A program made the position numbers and the translations under genes. Under the pieces are notes generated by a model that saw only the letters and a program-made list of their open reading frames with translations, did not search any database and was not told the origin of the DNA. A stretch of DNA of 64,000 nucleotides, taken from contig HG738137.1 in NCBI GenBank assembly GCA_000499405.2, forward strand, positions 27,897,756 to 27,961,755, in the 5' to 3' direction. Positions 1 to 10,400 of the stretch are shown piece by piece. The stretch comes from Onchocerca volvulus. Taxonomy: Eukaryota > Nematoda > Chromadorea > Rhabditida > Onchocercidae. Within the stretch, counting starts at the first letter, position 1, and every line of letters starts with the position of its first letter.

Positions 1-561
1 CATAGAGTAAGATTTCTTGTTCATTTTCATTTGTTCCTTAACTGGTGCGCTTTCTTAAATTACTGTCTTCATAAGTTTTATTAAGTTAGCTGGAGCTTAG
101 TATTCAAGAGACTAAGATTTTATATAATCATTTGAGAAATAAATTTGCCAGGAATTTTGAATGCGTAATGAAATATTGAGATTAAAGGTTGCACGTGCTG
201 GACGTTTTGGTACCAAGGGCTTGGCGATAACATTTGTCTCTGATGAAAATGATGCGAAAATTCTGAATGATGTACAGGACAGGTTTGACGTAAATGTTAC
301 CGAGTTGCCAGCCGAAATCGAAGTTGCAACATACAGTGAGTTTTTCTTTTATGCTTCCATTCATATTTCAATACATGTAAGTATATAACATAATAAGAAT
401 TTCTATTTTTACGTTCAAAAATTGGTCACTATGCAATTAAATCGAATTTTACTTTTTCCTATTATATTTTTTTTCTCCAGCTTCCTTTTTTTTTCCGCTT
501 TGAATATGTCATGAATAGAAAAAAAGTGATTTAAATTTCAGTTGAGGGACGAGCTAATTGA
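1..561 (+). CDS. hel-1: UAP56/DDX39-type DEAD-box RNA helicase, 3' end only (partial)
   Basis: C-terminal end of the spliceosomal and mRNA-export DEAD-box ATPase (UAP56/DDX39B/Sub2; HEL-1 in C. elegans), a nuclear protein of the TREX complex. Exons: 1-6 (codons for His-Arg, followed at once by donor GTAAGA), 188-335, and 542-561 ending in TGA. Together they read [13 protein letters not shown], which is helicase motif VI with its arginine finger, then the family's C-terminal stretch ([16 protein letters not shown]) and a tail ending TYIEGRAN. Donor 336 (GTGAGT) and acceptor TTTCAG at 536-541 restore the frame exactly. The acceptor at 187 (TTAAAG) is weak but is forced by the protein. The rest of the gene lies upstream of the window. 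Identity is certain from conservation; the symbol is taken from the C. elegans orthologue. Confidence 0.95.
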
Positions 562-602
562 GAGAAAAATGTCATGAATTATTTGCGTATTTGGTGACGC
601 GC

Positions 603-608
603 AATAAA
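603..608 (+). terminator. AATAAA polyadenylation signal of the UAP56-like gene
   Basis: Canonical AATAAA 42 bases after the helicase stop codon, a normal distance for a short nematode 3' UTR. Confidence 0.6.
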
Positions 609-1046
609 AGACTATTGCAAAGAAATTGTTGTTGTTGAAGAGAAATTTCCTTTAAGTTTAGTAGTGTGTCTTGTTTATCAGAAATTGTTCTCATAATATT
701 AACGTTACAATTGTTTACAAGAAATGAATTTTTTTTCTTTTTTGTGTACCTTTTGAAATTATTGTATTGTTTTATTTTTTGATACCATAAATTTGTATTA
801 TTTGAAAATTTCAATGTGAGGTCATACAAAATTGTGCATATCAAGTCAAAGGAGTATAGAATTTTTTCTGTTGATCAGGTAGACTGAATTATAGGATGCG
901 TATAAAGAAAATTTAGAAAGAAAAATCATAAATAAGCTTGATTTGAGGAAGGCATGCAGTCAGGATCTGTGTTTTTCTGGTTACTTTGATGTAGATGTTT
1001 GCATAAAATTATAAAACACAGCTGTTGGTTCACAATGTGCTCTTTA

Positions 1047-1056
1047 TTTTTTTCAG
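1047..1056 (+). promoter_or_regulatory. probable spliced-leader trans-splice acceptor of the PSTK gene
   Basis: A T-rich tract ends in TTTCAG at 1056, 67 bases before the kinase start codon. No exon with a matching donor is visible between the helicase polyA signal and here, so it looks like an outron acceptor receiving a spliced leader. A short upstream ATG at 1119 (four codons, overlapping the true start out of frame) lies between this site and the start. Confidence 0.45.
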
Positions 1057-1123
1057 GATTTATAGGTTAATCAGCCCTGGTTAGATGATGTAGCTTCCTT
1101 ATTACATTCATCATTTCAATGAA

Positions 1124-1975
1124 ATGGCTATAGTTTTGCTGATGGGTATGCCTGGTTCCGGCAAAACATATTTGTGCAGGGAATTGAAGGCAAAGCTTGG
1201 CAATGAAATTTGCGTCACTTTCTCGTATGATGATATTTTCAATGATGATGGTTTCATGGAATATTTATGGGGTGAAGAATATTCCAATAGAAATGTGCTG
1301 CAACTATATGGCTTGGATGAGAACAGAAGTGCTCGCAGTGAACGAAAAAGATGTGAAAATCGAATACGGGAATTCTTGAAAGCACAATTATCCGTTGAAG
1401 ATAATATACCTATGGTAGTTGTGATAGATGATATATTTTACTTAAAAAGTATGAGAAGGCCATTTCGGAGAATGTCAACAATGTTTCATCTTCCATATTT
1501 AGTCGTGTTAGTAGATGTACCAGTTGCTACAGCTTTAGCACGAAATTTGCAACGTCCTGAGAAATTTCGCATTCCGGAATCTACGATTCGAAAAATTCAC
1601 GAAAAAATGGAATTACCATCAACAGATGATGGCAACTTTTTCATTTATCAATCAACAGATAATTTGAAATTATTAATTGAACATATCCATTGCATTAGAC
1701 GAAAAATGAATTTACGTGATACATCAAAGAATGTTAGTTCAATGATACCTGCAAAAGACGAGAAGACATCATCGAAAGATGAGAAATGGATGAAATTAGA
1801 GCTCGATCTACGAAGATGTGTCAGTGAATTGATCCATGAAAAAGATGCCAATAAAGATGGCATTGTATTAGTCAAAATAAAGAAAAATCTGTATTGGAAG
1901 ATACGGAAAAAGAATGCAATTAACTGGGATATGCAAGAATTAAAGAATATTTTGTGGGAAGAACTTCAGGTTTGA
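1124..1975 (+). CDS. pstk: L-seryl-tRNA(Sec) kinase (PSTK), selenocysteine synthesis
   Basis: Phosphorylates Ser-tRNA(Sec) to O-phosphoseryl-tRNA(Sec), which SepSecS then converts to Sec-tRNA. The 283-residue frame opens with a P-loop (GMPGSGKT, residues 8-15). A central stretch IDDIFYLKSMRR (about 101-112) matches the family pattern DD-x-x-Y-x-x-SMR. RNLQR (140-144) is the RxxxR motif of the lid, and KIHEKMELP (158-166) follows as in other PSTKs. The SMR and RxxxR features separate it from the related KTI12 family, which has a GFRYE-type motif instead. Length is intermediate between archaeal enzymes (about 250) and human (348). The start is the first ATG in this frame after the acceptor at 1056. 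It appears intronless, unlike its neighbours, although a final CAG|GTTTGA could be a donor to a short exon at 2337-2369. Confidence 0.85.
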   Translation: MAIVLLMGMPGSGKTYLCRELKAKLGNEICVTFSYDDIFNDDGFMEYLWGEEYSNRNVLQLYGLDENRSARSERKRCENRIREFLKAQLSVEDNIPMVVVIDDIFYLKSMRRPFRRMSTMFHLPYLVVLVDVPVATALARNLQRPEKFRIPESTIRKIHEKMELPSTDDGNFFIYQSTDNLKLLIEHIHCIRRKMNLRDTSKNVSSMIPAKDEKTSSKDEKWMKLELDLRRCVSELIHEKDANKDGIVLVKIKKNLYWKIRKKNAINWDMQELKNILWEELQV

Positions 1976-2097
1976 CAATTAATTATCTAATGAAATAATT
2001 ATTTCAGCATTTTTTTGATGCTCTAATTCAAATCTTATTCAATTGTGGATTTAAACAGTGACGATTTTTGACCCTTATTCCAAAACAATTCACTTGC

Positions 2098-2107
2098 AAT
2101 AAATAAA
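2098..2107 (+). terminator. overlapping AATAAA polyadenylation signals after PSTK
   Basis: Two overlapping AATAAA hexamers (2098-2103, 2102-2107) about 125 bases after the kinase stop. If the alternative last exon at 2337-2369 is used, another AATAAA overlaps that exon's own stop. Confidence 0.5.
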
Positions 2108-2516
2108 AATGATGATAATATTAATGGAAATAGTTATGTGATCATAATAAATCAGTTCTTTTTCTAGTTTCTCTTTTCTTTTTTTTTTTTTTTTTTGTTA
2201 TTTGTTCAAAATTCGTAAAATCTTTCAAAATGCATCCTTTGGATTATCGGCTTATCCTCTTCTTTTTATGCAACAATGAATTGAATCCATTTTATCATCG
2301 ATTATCGATTGTTGTAATTTTTTTTTTCTATTTCAGGAATATCATTCCATCAAAGCAATGAATGAATAAATGAATTATCGCTGATAAAAATGACGTTATT
2401 TAATGTTAAAAACAACGCTTGTACTATATCGGCTGTTGAAATTTTAATTTTAGTTTGTTCCACATTATTTTGATAACATCATATATATATATGTCAAATT
2501 TAGTAAAGATATATAT

Positions 2517-3012
2517 TTTCCTTTTTCTGGATATCATATTTCGGAATGTTATCATTTTTATAACTTGTAAACATTGTTTAAGATCATAAATATCCTTTTT
2601 CCAGAATCATATTCCGGAATATCATCATTTCATAATTTATAAAATTTGCAACCATTGCCTTAATTATCTAGTACCAGAAATATTATCTAGTCATTCGACA
2701 AGTACTTTTTCTCCAAATCATGAATGTTTTATCAACTTCATAATTTTGTAAATATTATCTGAAATCCAGCAATTGCCCTCCTCTTACGGACATCCATATC
2801 CCGGAATGTCATGAACTTCATAATTTATAAGCATTATATGAAATCCGGCAAGTGTCTTGTTTCCAAATATTATATTCCGAAATGTTATCGATATAATTTG
2901 TAAACGTTACCTGAAATTCGGCAAATGTCTTCCGTCCAGCTATTATATTCCGGAATTTCACTAATTGCATAATTTGTAAATATGATTTAAAATCCGGCAG
3001 ATATTTCCCGCT
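2517..3012 (+). repeat. degenerate ~75-bp tandem repeat, about six copies
   Basis: Copies begin near 2527, 2602, 2711, 2787, 2862 and 2937. Each carries a core like ATATTCCGGAATGTTATC, then TTCATAATTTGTAAA, then GAAATCCGGCAA. The unit is about 75 bases and copies differ by point changes and small indels. The recurring TTCCGGAA is a palindrome. No convincing reading frame crosses the array. Confidence 0.75.
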
Positions 3013-3190
3013 GCTTGTTTTTAATTCAATAAACCAAACTTTCGTGAAACTTTAACAAACTAAAACTTTTCCGTGTTGTCTTCATCTTCAAACTTTAATC
3101 TTTCTTCTTCGAGCTTTTCAAGAATTGTCGTAAATCTTTATTTATGATTTAAAAACATCCCCATTCCAGCTATAGATAATATGTAAATAT

Positions 3191-3860
3191 ATCATCAAAG
3201 GGATAGGTGGGGAGAGGAAAGGTAGAGGAAGAGAAAGGATTTGTACCCCTCCCCTTCTCTTCTCATGCTCTTTCTTTTCCTCTTACATAGAGGAGGATGA
3301 TCGATTCGCCATCTGATCGCTTTAATTCCTCCTTTTCATCCTTTCTTCCTCCTCCTCCTCTCCTCCTGTTCCTTTTCCTCCTCCAAAAATGTTGACGAAA
3401 GAAGTTGTTTGTTTTGATAATATATTTACAGGAAATGGGCGTAGGCGGAGAAAGAGGATTATTGAGTGGGTAGATATAGTGGACGAGAGGGGGAGAGATA
3501 CTGAATGGGTGGATGCGAAAATGAGAGAGCAAGAGAGAAAGGGCAAGCTCCGATGTCATCCTCCTCTTCGTTTTATTTGGGAGAGAAGAATGGGAAGAGC
3601 AAAGATCATTGGAGAAGATGAGGGGAAAGGAGGGAAAGGGAAGGGATAACACAACCACAAATGGGAGGGAGGAAGGGAATAAAACACACAAAATATCCCG
3701 TCCCTCCTTCTCTCCTCTACACGCCTACGCTTTGCCCCCTTTCCACCTCCGCCTTTCTACAATCTACTCGTCTCGTCATTTCCCATTCTCTTTTTCCCCT
3801 CCTCTATATGTCATCATCCTCTCCTCTTACCCTCTTGCCCCCTTGCCCCCTCCTCTTCGA
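3191..3860. other. strand-switching purine/pyrimidine low-complexity block
   Basis: GC content is locally higher than in surrounding DNA. The plus strand is purine-rich at about 3199-3240, pyrimidine-rich at 3247-3286 and 3322-3385, purine-rich at 3441-3650, and pyrimidine-rich at 3698-3855. Overlapping frames are open on both strands because of this composition, so none is called as a gene. It could mark a promoter or a non-B DNA site upstream of the zinc-finger gene. Confidence 0.6.
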
Positions 3861-3899
3861 CAGATGATGACAACATTCAACGAACAAACTTTTAGCAAT

Positions 3900-6800
3900 T
3901 CTATTTTCCTCCCTTCTTTTGAATTGTACTGATTTTTCGATTTTCCAAGAGAAATTTGAAATCAATTTAATAATCGATCAATCAGTATTTCCTGAAATAT
4001 TGATTGATTGGTCGATCCCAATATCGGGAAATTTGATTTTTTCTATTCTTACTATTAATAAAATTAATTGGAATGTCAAGTTATATTTTCCATAGATTAA
4101 CTTGTAATTTTAATAATAGATATATTTCCTGAAAATATGTAATGATTGAAATATTGGTAAGTATAATTTTTTCGATGTTATTTGTTTATAATAAATTAAT
4201 AGGATAATGATACCAGTTTATTCTTTATAGATTTAATTTCAAAATCGCTAAATTTTCAAATATTTTTAAATCATTTGGTTAAATTTCGCAGCTATTCTTA
4301 GTATATTTTCAAATCTTGACATGTCTATTTGTAAAATGGCAATGAATGAATGATTGATTGATTGATTCATCATCGTTTGAGATATTCTTCTAAACGAAAA
4401 GATCAAACTAGTAGATTGAAGTGTCGGTAAAGTAAAAATTTGACGGAAGGTTGGGATTGGGACAGATAATTTGTTGTGTAATAAAATCCTTGATATGATA
4501 AGTTCTCTTTCGCTGCAAATATGATAGATAATGAAATGACTGATGAGTATTGATAATAAAATCGATAAATTGTATTTGTCTTTGATATGAGGGAAGTTAT
4601 CTGCAATTTATGGAAATTTGTAGATAGAATTTGATGGGGTTTGAAATGTACTGCTTGTTGAATACCAATTAGAGCAAGAAGGGATTTGGAATATCGTAAC
4701 TGATCAGAGCAGACGAGTTGATCCGAAAGAATGATCTCAGCAGATAAGAACTCTATCTGTAATAGAAACATTTACAATATTTTCGACATGAGACACGGAT
4801 ATGATTGTAAAGCCAGAAAAATTTACATGAATAATATACGACTTCTCACTTTTTGAAATCGTAACAAAGACGAGAATTAAAGTAGATACGTGATTTATTT
4901 TCCTTTATTTACTATCATCGAAAAAAAAAAAAAAAAAAGCTGAGAAATCGGAGACAAAAATGAGAATTTTAGATATCATATCGTAACATTCATTCATATT
5001 CATGAGGAAATCTTTACAATACAGTACCTTGATTATTTGAATATATTCGCGAAAATTCGTTTTTTTTTTTTCTTTTTTTCGACATGAACTGATATATCAG
5101 ATTAAATGAATCAGATTAGTTGATCAAATTAATAAGCAATCTTTGGTGGCAATAATCAAATCATATATTATCAGTATATGCATGAATATGATTGTCATTG
5201 TAATTCATTGATTGGTTTAATTTAATGATCATATCGTTTCATCTTATTTTAATTGCGAATCAGCATTAGAATTCTAAATTATTTGAATGTTCCTCAGAAT
5301 ATCTCATTATACATATGATAAATGATATATGAAAAAATATTAATTTTTCCGAAATAAAATTAAATTGGATTAGAAAGGATTATTTTTCGATTATTACTTG
5401 AATTATTTGGTATGAATTCTTTTGCATGGAAATCACTTAATTACTTATGATATTCATTAATAAGTACAGAAAAAGGAATTATTTTAATTAAACAAAGAAA
5501 TAAGTATATTAAATTATCAGATTAAATTGATATGAAAATAACGAAAGAAAGAAAAACGAAGAAATTTGAAAAAAAAAAGACTTTTGATTTTTAACATATT
5601 ATTATTATTATCAATTTGAATGTTAATGATTTCCTTCTTGACATTGAATTTGTTTTATATTCTAGTGAAATTTAATTTGCTTTAATTTTAAGACTTAATT
5701 TAGCTTATGAAATTTGCTCACAACATTATTTGCAATGATTTGATTTCCGATGGAATTTACTTTGTTTTAATGTAAAATTTACATGTATATAAGGTATCTT
5801 CAGGCTTGTTTTTTCTAATCTTTCGTTTGTTTATTTTAGTTGAAAGTAGTTTTTGGCCTCAGCGGTAATATCAAAAGTTTAATTTAACCATAGTTTATTG
5901 CTGTTCCCCTTTTTTTTTACTCTTTAAAAACTTAGGACAAAGCATTGAAATTGTTAGAATATACTTCCGCTCAGGCAGTTAAATAGTCTTAATTACAATT
6001 GCATATTTTTTCTTTTTTTAGTTTTACGCACAAATTTACAAACATGAATCATTGATTAATGTATTGAATTAGAGTAGAATATTGATCAATATATTCAATT
6101 AAATTAGAATAATTGTCAATTTCTTCATATAGTAGAATATTGATAATTATATTAGATACACTCTGCTCTTATATGAAAACAGAAACCATGTCTAGATCTC
6201 TTATTATTAATCAGTATCACCAACAGTTAGGTATTATATTTACGCTGTCAAAAGATTCAGTTCTCAATTTCATTTCGAGTTCAATTTCAATTTCGATTCA
6301 ATTTTAGCAGATTCAGTTTTAAACAAGTTTTATTCACTATTCATACTGCCATACTATTTCCTGTCTTATACTATCTATTGACCATAATCGATTGATCATA
6401 ATAGCAAAAAATTAAGATTCTTCATAAGTCCTAAAAGAATTAAGGAGAATGATAATTTAAGAGGGGATTTGATATAAAGAAATTTCTGTTACCAATAACA
6501 AAAATATGAAATTAAAAGGAGAAAAATAATGAAACATAAAAAAAAAAAAAGTGATGTAAGAAATAATAATTGGATAAAGATAAGTTATTGAGTAATGCGA
6601 TAATTATAGTAGATAAAATTCAATATGCATGAAATAAATAACTGAAGAAAGATCAAAAAATGATTAGTCGAATAATTTGATAATTGTTGGGTATAATGCA
6701 TTTTTACAAAAAATTTATTTTATATTATAGAATAAATATATTATGTAGTTTGATGATAGGTTAAAAAATTTTACTTTTAATAAAATCAATTTCATATCAA

Positions 6801-7410
6801 ACCTAAGCAAGAATTCTCATCTCAGGTTCGAGAATTTCAGTTTGAAGATTTGATTCTTTATTCTCGAGGAAATTTCTTTTAATGAACATATAAGAAAAGC
6901 AATATATAGAAATTTGATAGCTTAAGCTAAAATTGATATAATCAATAAATAAATTATAAAACGTTTGAAATAATAATTTGAAATAATTTGACGACTGATT
7001 TATTTATGAATTATTTCTGATAGCATCGATAAGTTAGCATTATCACTATAAGATTTATTATGATAAATAATTTGAATGCATAACTGTTTTAACGGTAATG
7101 TTACACTTGGAATTGCTAGTGTCTCATCTGTACATTTATAGATAATTATTTTTCTAATCAGTTAGGTATCTTCAATCAATTTCCTAATACAATTAATTGA
7201 TTTTTTTGTTAAAAGTTTAATTTTTAATCGATTCCTCTTTTAAATTGAAAATTTTTTTTGAATAAAAATTTAGAAACATTATATTTATCGCTATTATTTG
7301 AACATAAAAAGTTATTTCATGTTGTTAATTTATGCTCTTTCTTAAATTAATTGATTGTTTATTATTTTCGGATTTTTATTGATTTAAAAAAATTATTTTA
7401 TTGTTGTATT
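3900..7410. other. AT-rich intergenic DNA, no gene seen
   Basis: No frame here shows conserved protein sequence. Poly-A/T tracts occur at 4920-4938, 5060-5078 and 6538-6550. A short open stretch with ATGs at 6173 and 6188 ends at a possible donor near 6230, but its phase does not match the next real exon at 7416, so it is not joined. A non-coding first exon of the zinc-finger gene could lie here. Confidence 0.5.
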
Positions 7411-7422
7411 TACAGAAATAGA

Positions 7423-10400
7423 ATGAAAATAGTAACTGCAATGGAAACTATGAAATCATCATTATCATCATCGCCATCATCATCAACAATAGAAATTATG
7501 CAACAACAACAACAACAAGATAGTAATATTAAATCACTTGATTTGCAATGTGATGAAGAATTTGACGAAACATTAGCGGAAAGACCTAGTACTAGCTATC
7601 ATCATTCACATCATCATTATCATCAACAACAAGAACAACAACATCGACAAGAACGACGAAAATTGGAACGACAACAACAATTGGGACAACAACAACAACT
7701 TGAACAACAACCACAGCGTCATCATTCAACTGATAATCATAAATCGATAAGAAATGATGAAGCGATTGATAATTGCGCTGTTGTTGATTCACCGCGTAAG
7801 TTATGCAAAATTTTTGTCGTATTTTCTTTTTCTAACTTCTGTTTAAAATATTTGTAATTTATAATTCTCATTATTTTATAAATAGTTATGATTTAAAAGA
7901 AAAAATTTAGTTGACAGTATCGATGTTGATAAATATTAATTAATGGAGAAAATAAGTTAATTAGACTAAAATTATAATTAAATACTAGTGATATAGTTAG
8001 TTTCATAAATTAGGTAATTAAAGTGAAATTTGTGATTAAATATCATTGGTTCATAATTTGATTGCAAGTTTGCATGCTTATTTTTATCTGACATACAATT
8101 AATTATTACCTGACTGTAACAGTTTCAAGGTCCTAGAAATGTTTATTTCATTCAAACAATATTGCTGTTCGAATATTGATAATGGATTTGATATAGATAA
8201 CGAAAATGGAAATGTATATTTATATAATATCCGTTATTATGTTATGATAGGATAATTAATTGATATGGAGTAGATAACGATTAGGATACTATTATTCCTG
8301 AAAGATGTTATTGTAAGTATTATGTTGCCGAAGCGATTTTGTACTAATTAATTGATTGATTAGTCTTTTCTAATGAAAAGAAAAATTAGTTCTCCAATCT
8401 GTAAAGTATTTCAAAAATTTGAATTTAATCATAAACCAAAAATGTATTAATTATCATTTGATAATGAATGATTAGAAATATTAACTCTATTAAGCTATTG
8501 CTAAATATATTGAATTCTTCTCTGGAACAAATTTTATTTTTTTCACAGAAGTAAATAAAAATACTTTTACAAGAAAGTTAGCATCGGAAAATCTTCCAAA
8601 TAAAATAATTTGTAAAAGAAATCAACATCAAAAAATTTGCATTTCCTTATTTTTCGATGACATATTGCATTTTTATTCTTAAGAATAGCAATTTACAGAA
8701 TTCAAAAATGCAAGTTTTGATTTCTTTTTCTGATTATTTCTATTTTTAAAATATATGAGGCAATTAGTAGTGATTTTTTAATCATTCATTATCAAATAAT
8801 GACTAATATTGATAACTAGCATAAATTATTTTTCCCAATTTTGTAGTATTTAATAAAATGAAACGTCAATGGCGTAATTATGGTTGGTATACGTCATGTG
8901 AAGAAATGGATGAAGTACGTCGACGGGAAAAGGTATCAAAACGTAAAAGTGTCACATCAATTCATGGTACAAAAGTTTTTTATCGATGTAATAATTGGAG
9001 ACGTACGAGATGTAATTTTCGAATGTATGCTATTATTTTTGCATCAGACAAAATGTGCTTATTTGCAAGTGGTGAACATGATCATACTGCTAAAGATCCA
9101 TGTTATGTTACGGAAATTAGTCCACGTAAGTAATTTTTTTTTCTTTTTTTCACAAAATTTTTATTATAAAAAAGTTATATCAAAGAAACTATTATGTCAT
9201 TGTCATCCATTATTTATCATTTTATTGTATAATTATCATCAAGGATAGTGTTCTATTATTATAGATATCAAGTAATTATCATTTTATAATTCAGTTGTCA
9301 ACAAAAATAATTTTATACTACTGGTATCTAATATTAATTATTCTATATTTTCAACTATTATTAAAGAGAAGATCATCACAATCTTTTATCATTTTATCAC
9401 CACAAATAGTATCCTTTGATATTGAAAACCGAAGGAAATAGGTAGAAAATTGATCGAATATAGGTAAGTGGTAATGTTATTTTGAATTTTCAATAGATTA
9501 TAATTTATATTAAGTTTCTTCCTTGAAATGCCGACATTTGATGATAAAACATTTACTCGAAGAATTATTTTCAAAAGAAAAAAAAAATTAAATGCGAGAA
9601 TTTTGAATTAAATTTATGTAAATACTTCGAATAATTGTAATATGAAAAAAATAGAATATCATTCGTAGGGCTGATACCGACTAATTTCATATCATTTCTG
9701 GATGTTAAGCTTTTCATATCAGATATTTATTTCAAGAGATTATTGATGAAATTAACTATATTATCGATAATGCTAACTTTCATTTAATATTATGTGAATA
9801 CTTCTTATAATTCCATTTTGATTACAGATTATCAGTCATTAAATTAATTGAATATTGATCATATGAATTAACCTCATTAAATAGTCTTAAAAGATATTTA
9901 TATTTATTATTTCTATAAATTAGTCTAATTTTTTTTGTTTTTATTAAAAATGAACTATGAAATATCTGAAGTGAACTTTGTATTATCTATTTTTGAATAT
10001 TTTATTTCAACATTTTACAGAAATAGAAAGAGATTCCGAAATAACACTTTCATCTACCACACAACAAGATATTCTTACACAATTCGTTATGAATGTTACC
10101 GCTAATTTATTACCAAATACCGATCCAGAGGTAATTTATGCTTTCTTATATTTCAGTATCAATAATTTCAAATAATAATAATAATAATTTCAAATAATAA
10201 TAATTTCGAATAGTAATAATGATAAATAATTGATGATTACTAATTAGTAATAATTAATAATAATGAACAATTAATAGTAATTGATAATAATAATCAATAA
10301 TTGATAATAATGATAATAATAAATGACAATAATAGTTAATAATAATAATAAGTAATAATAACGATGATAATAATAAATAATAATATAAATTATAAATAAT

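Noticed and set aside
572..844. 90-codon minus-strand frame between helicase and PSTK
   Set aside because: Lies antisense in the 3' UTR/intercistronic region, Asn/Lys/Leu-rich, no splice or start context.
3263..3932. Several overlapping long open frames on both strands (86 to 142 codons)
   Set aside because: They arise from purine/pyrimidine low-complexity DNA that lacks stop codons, and they overlap each other antisense. There is no splice or homology support.
4403..4771. 122-codon minus-strand frame
   Set aside because: Plausible length, but the composition is Ser/Ile/Tyr/Gln-rich with no recognisable motif, no trans-splice acceptor and no nearby polyA signal that I could find.
6113..6307. 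Candidate first coding exon of the zinc-finger gene ending at a donor near 6230
   Set aside because: Joining it to the acceptor at 7415 gives a stop after three codons; the phases do not match.
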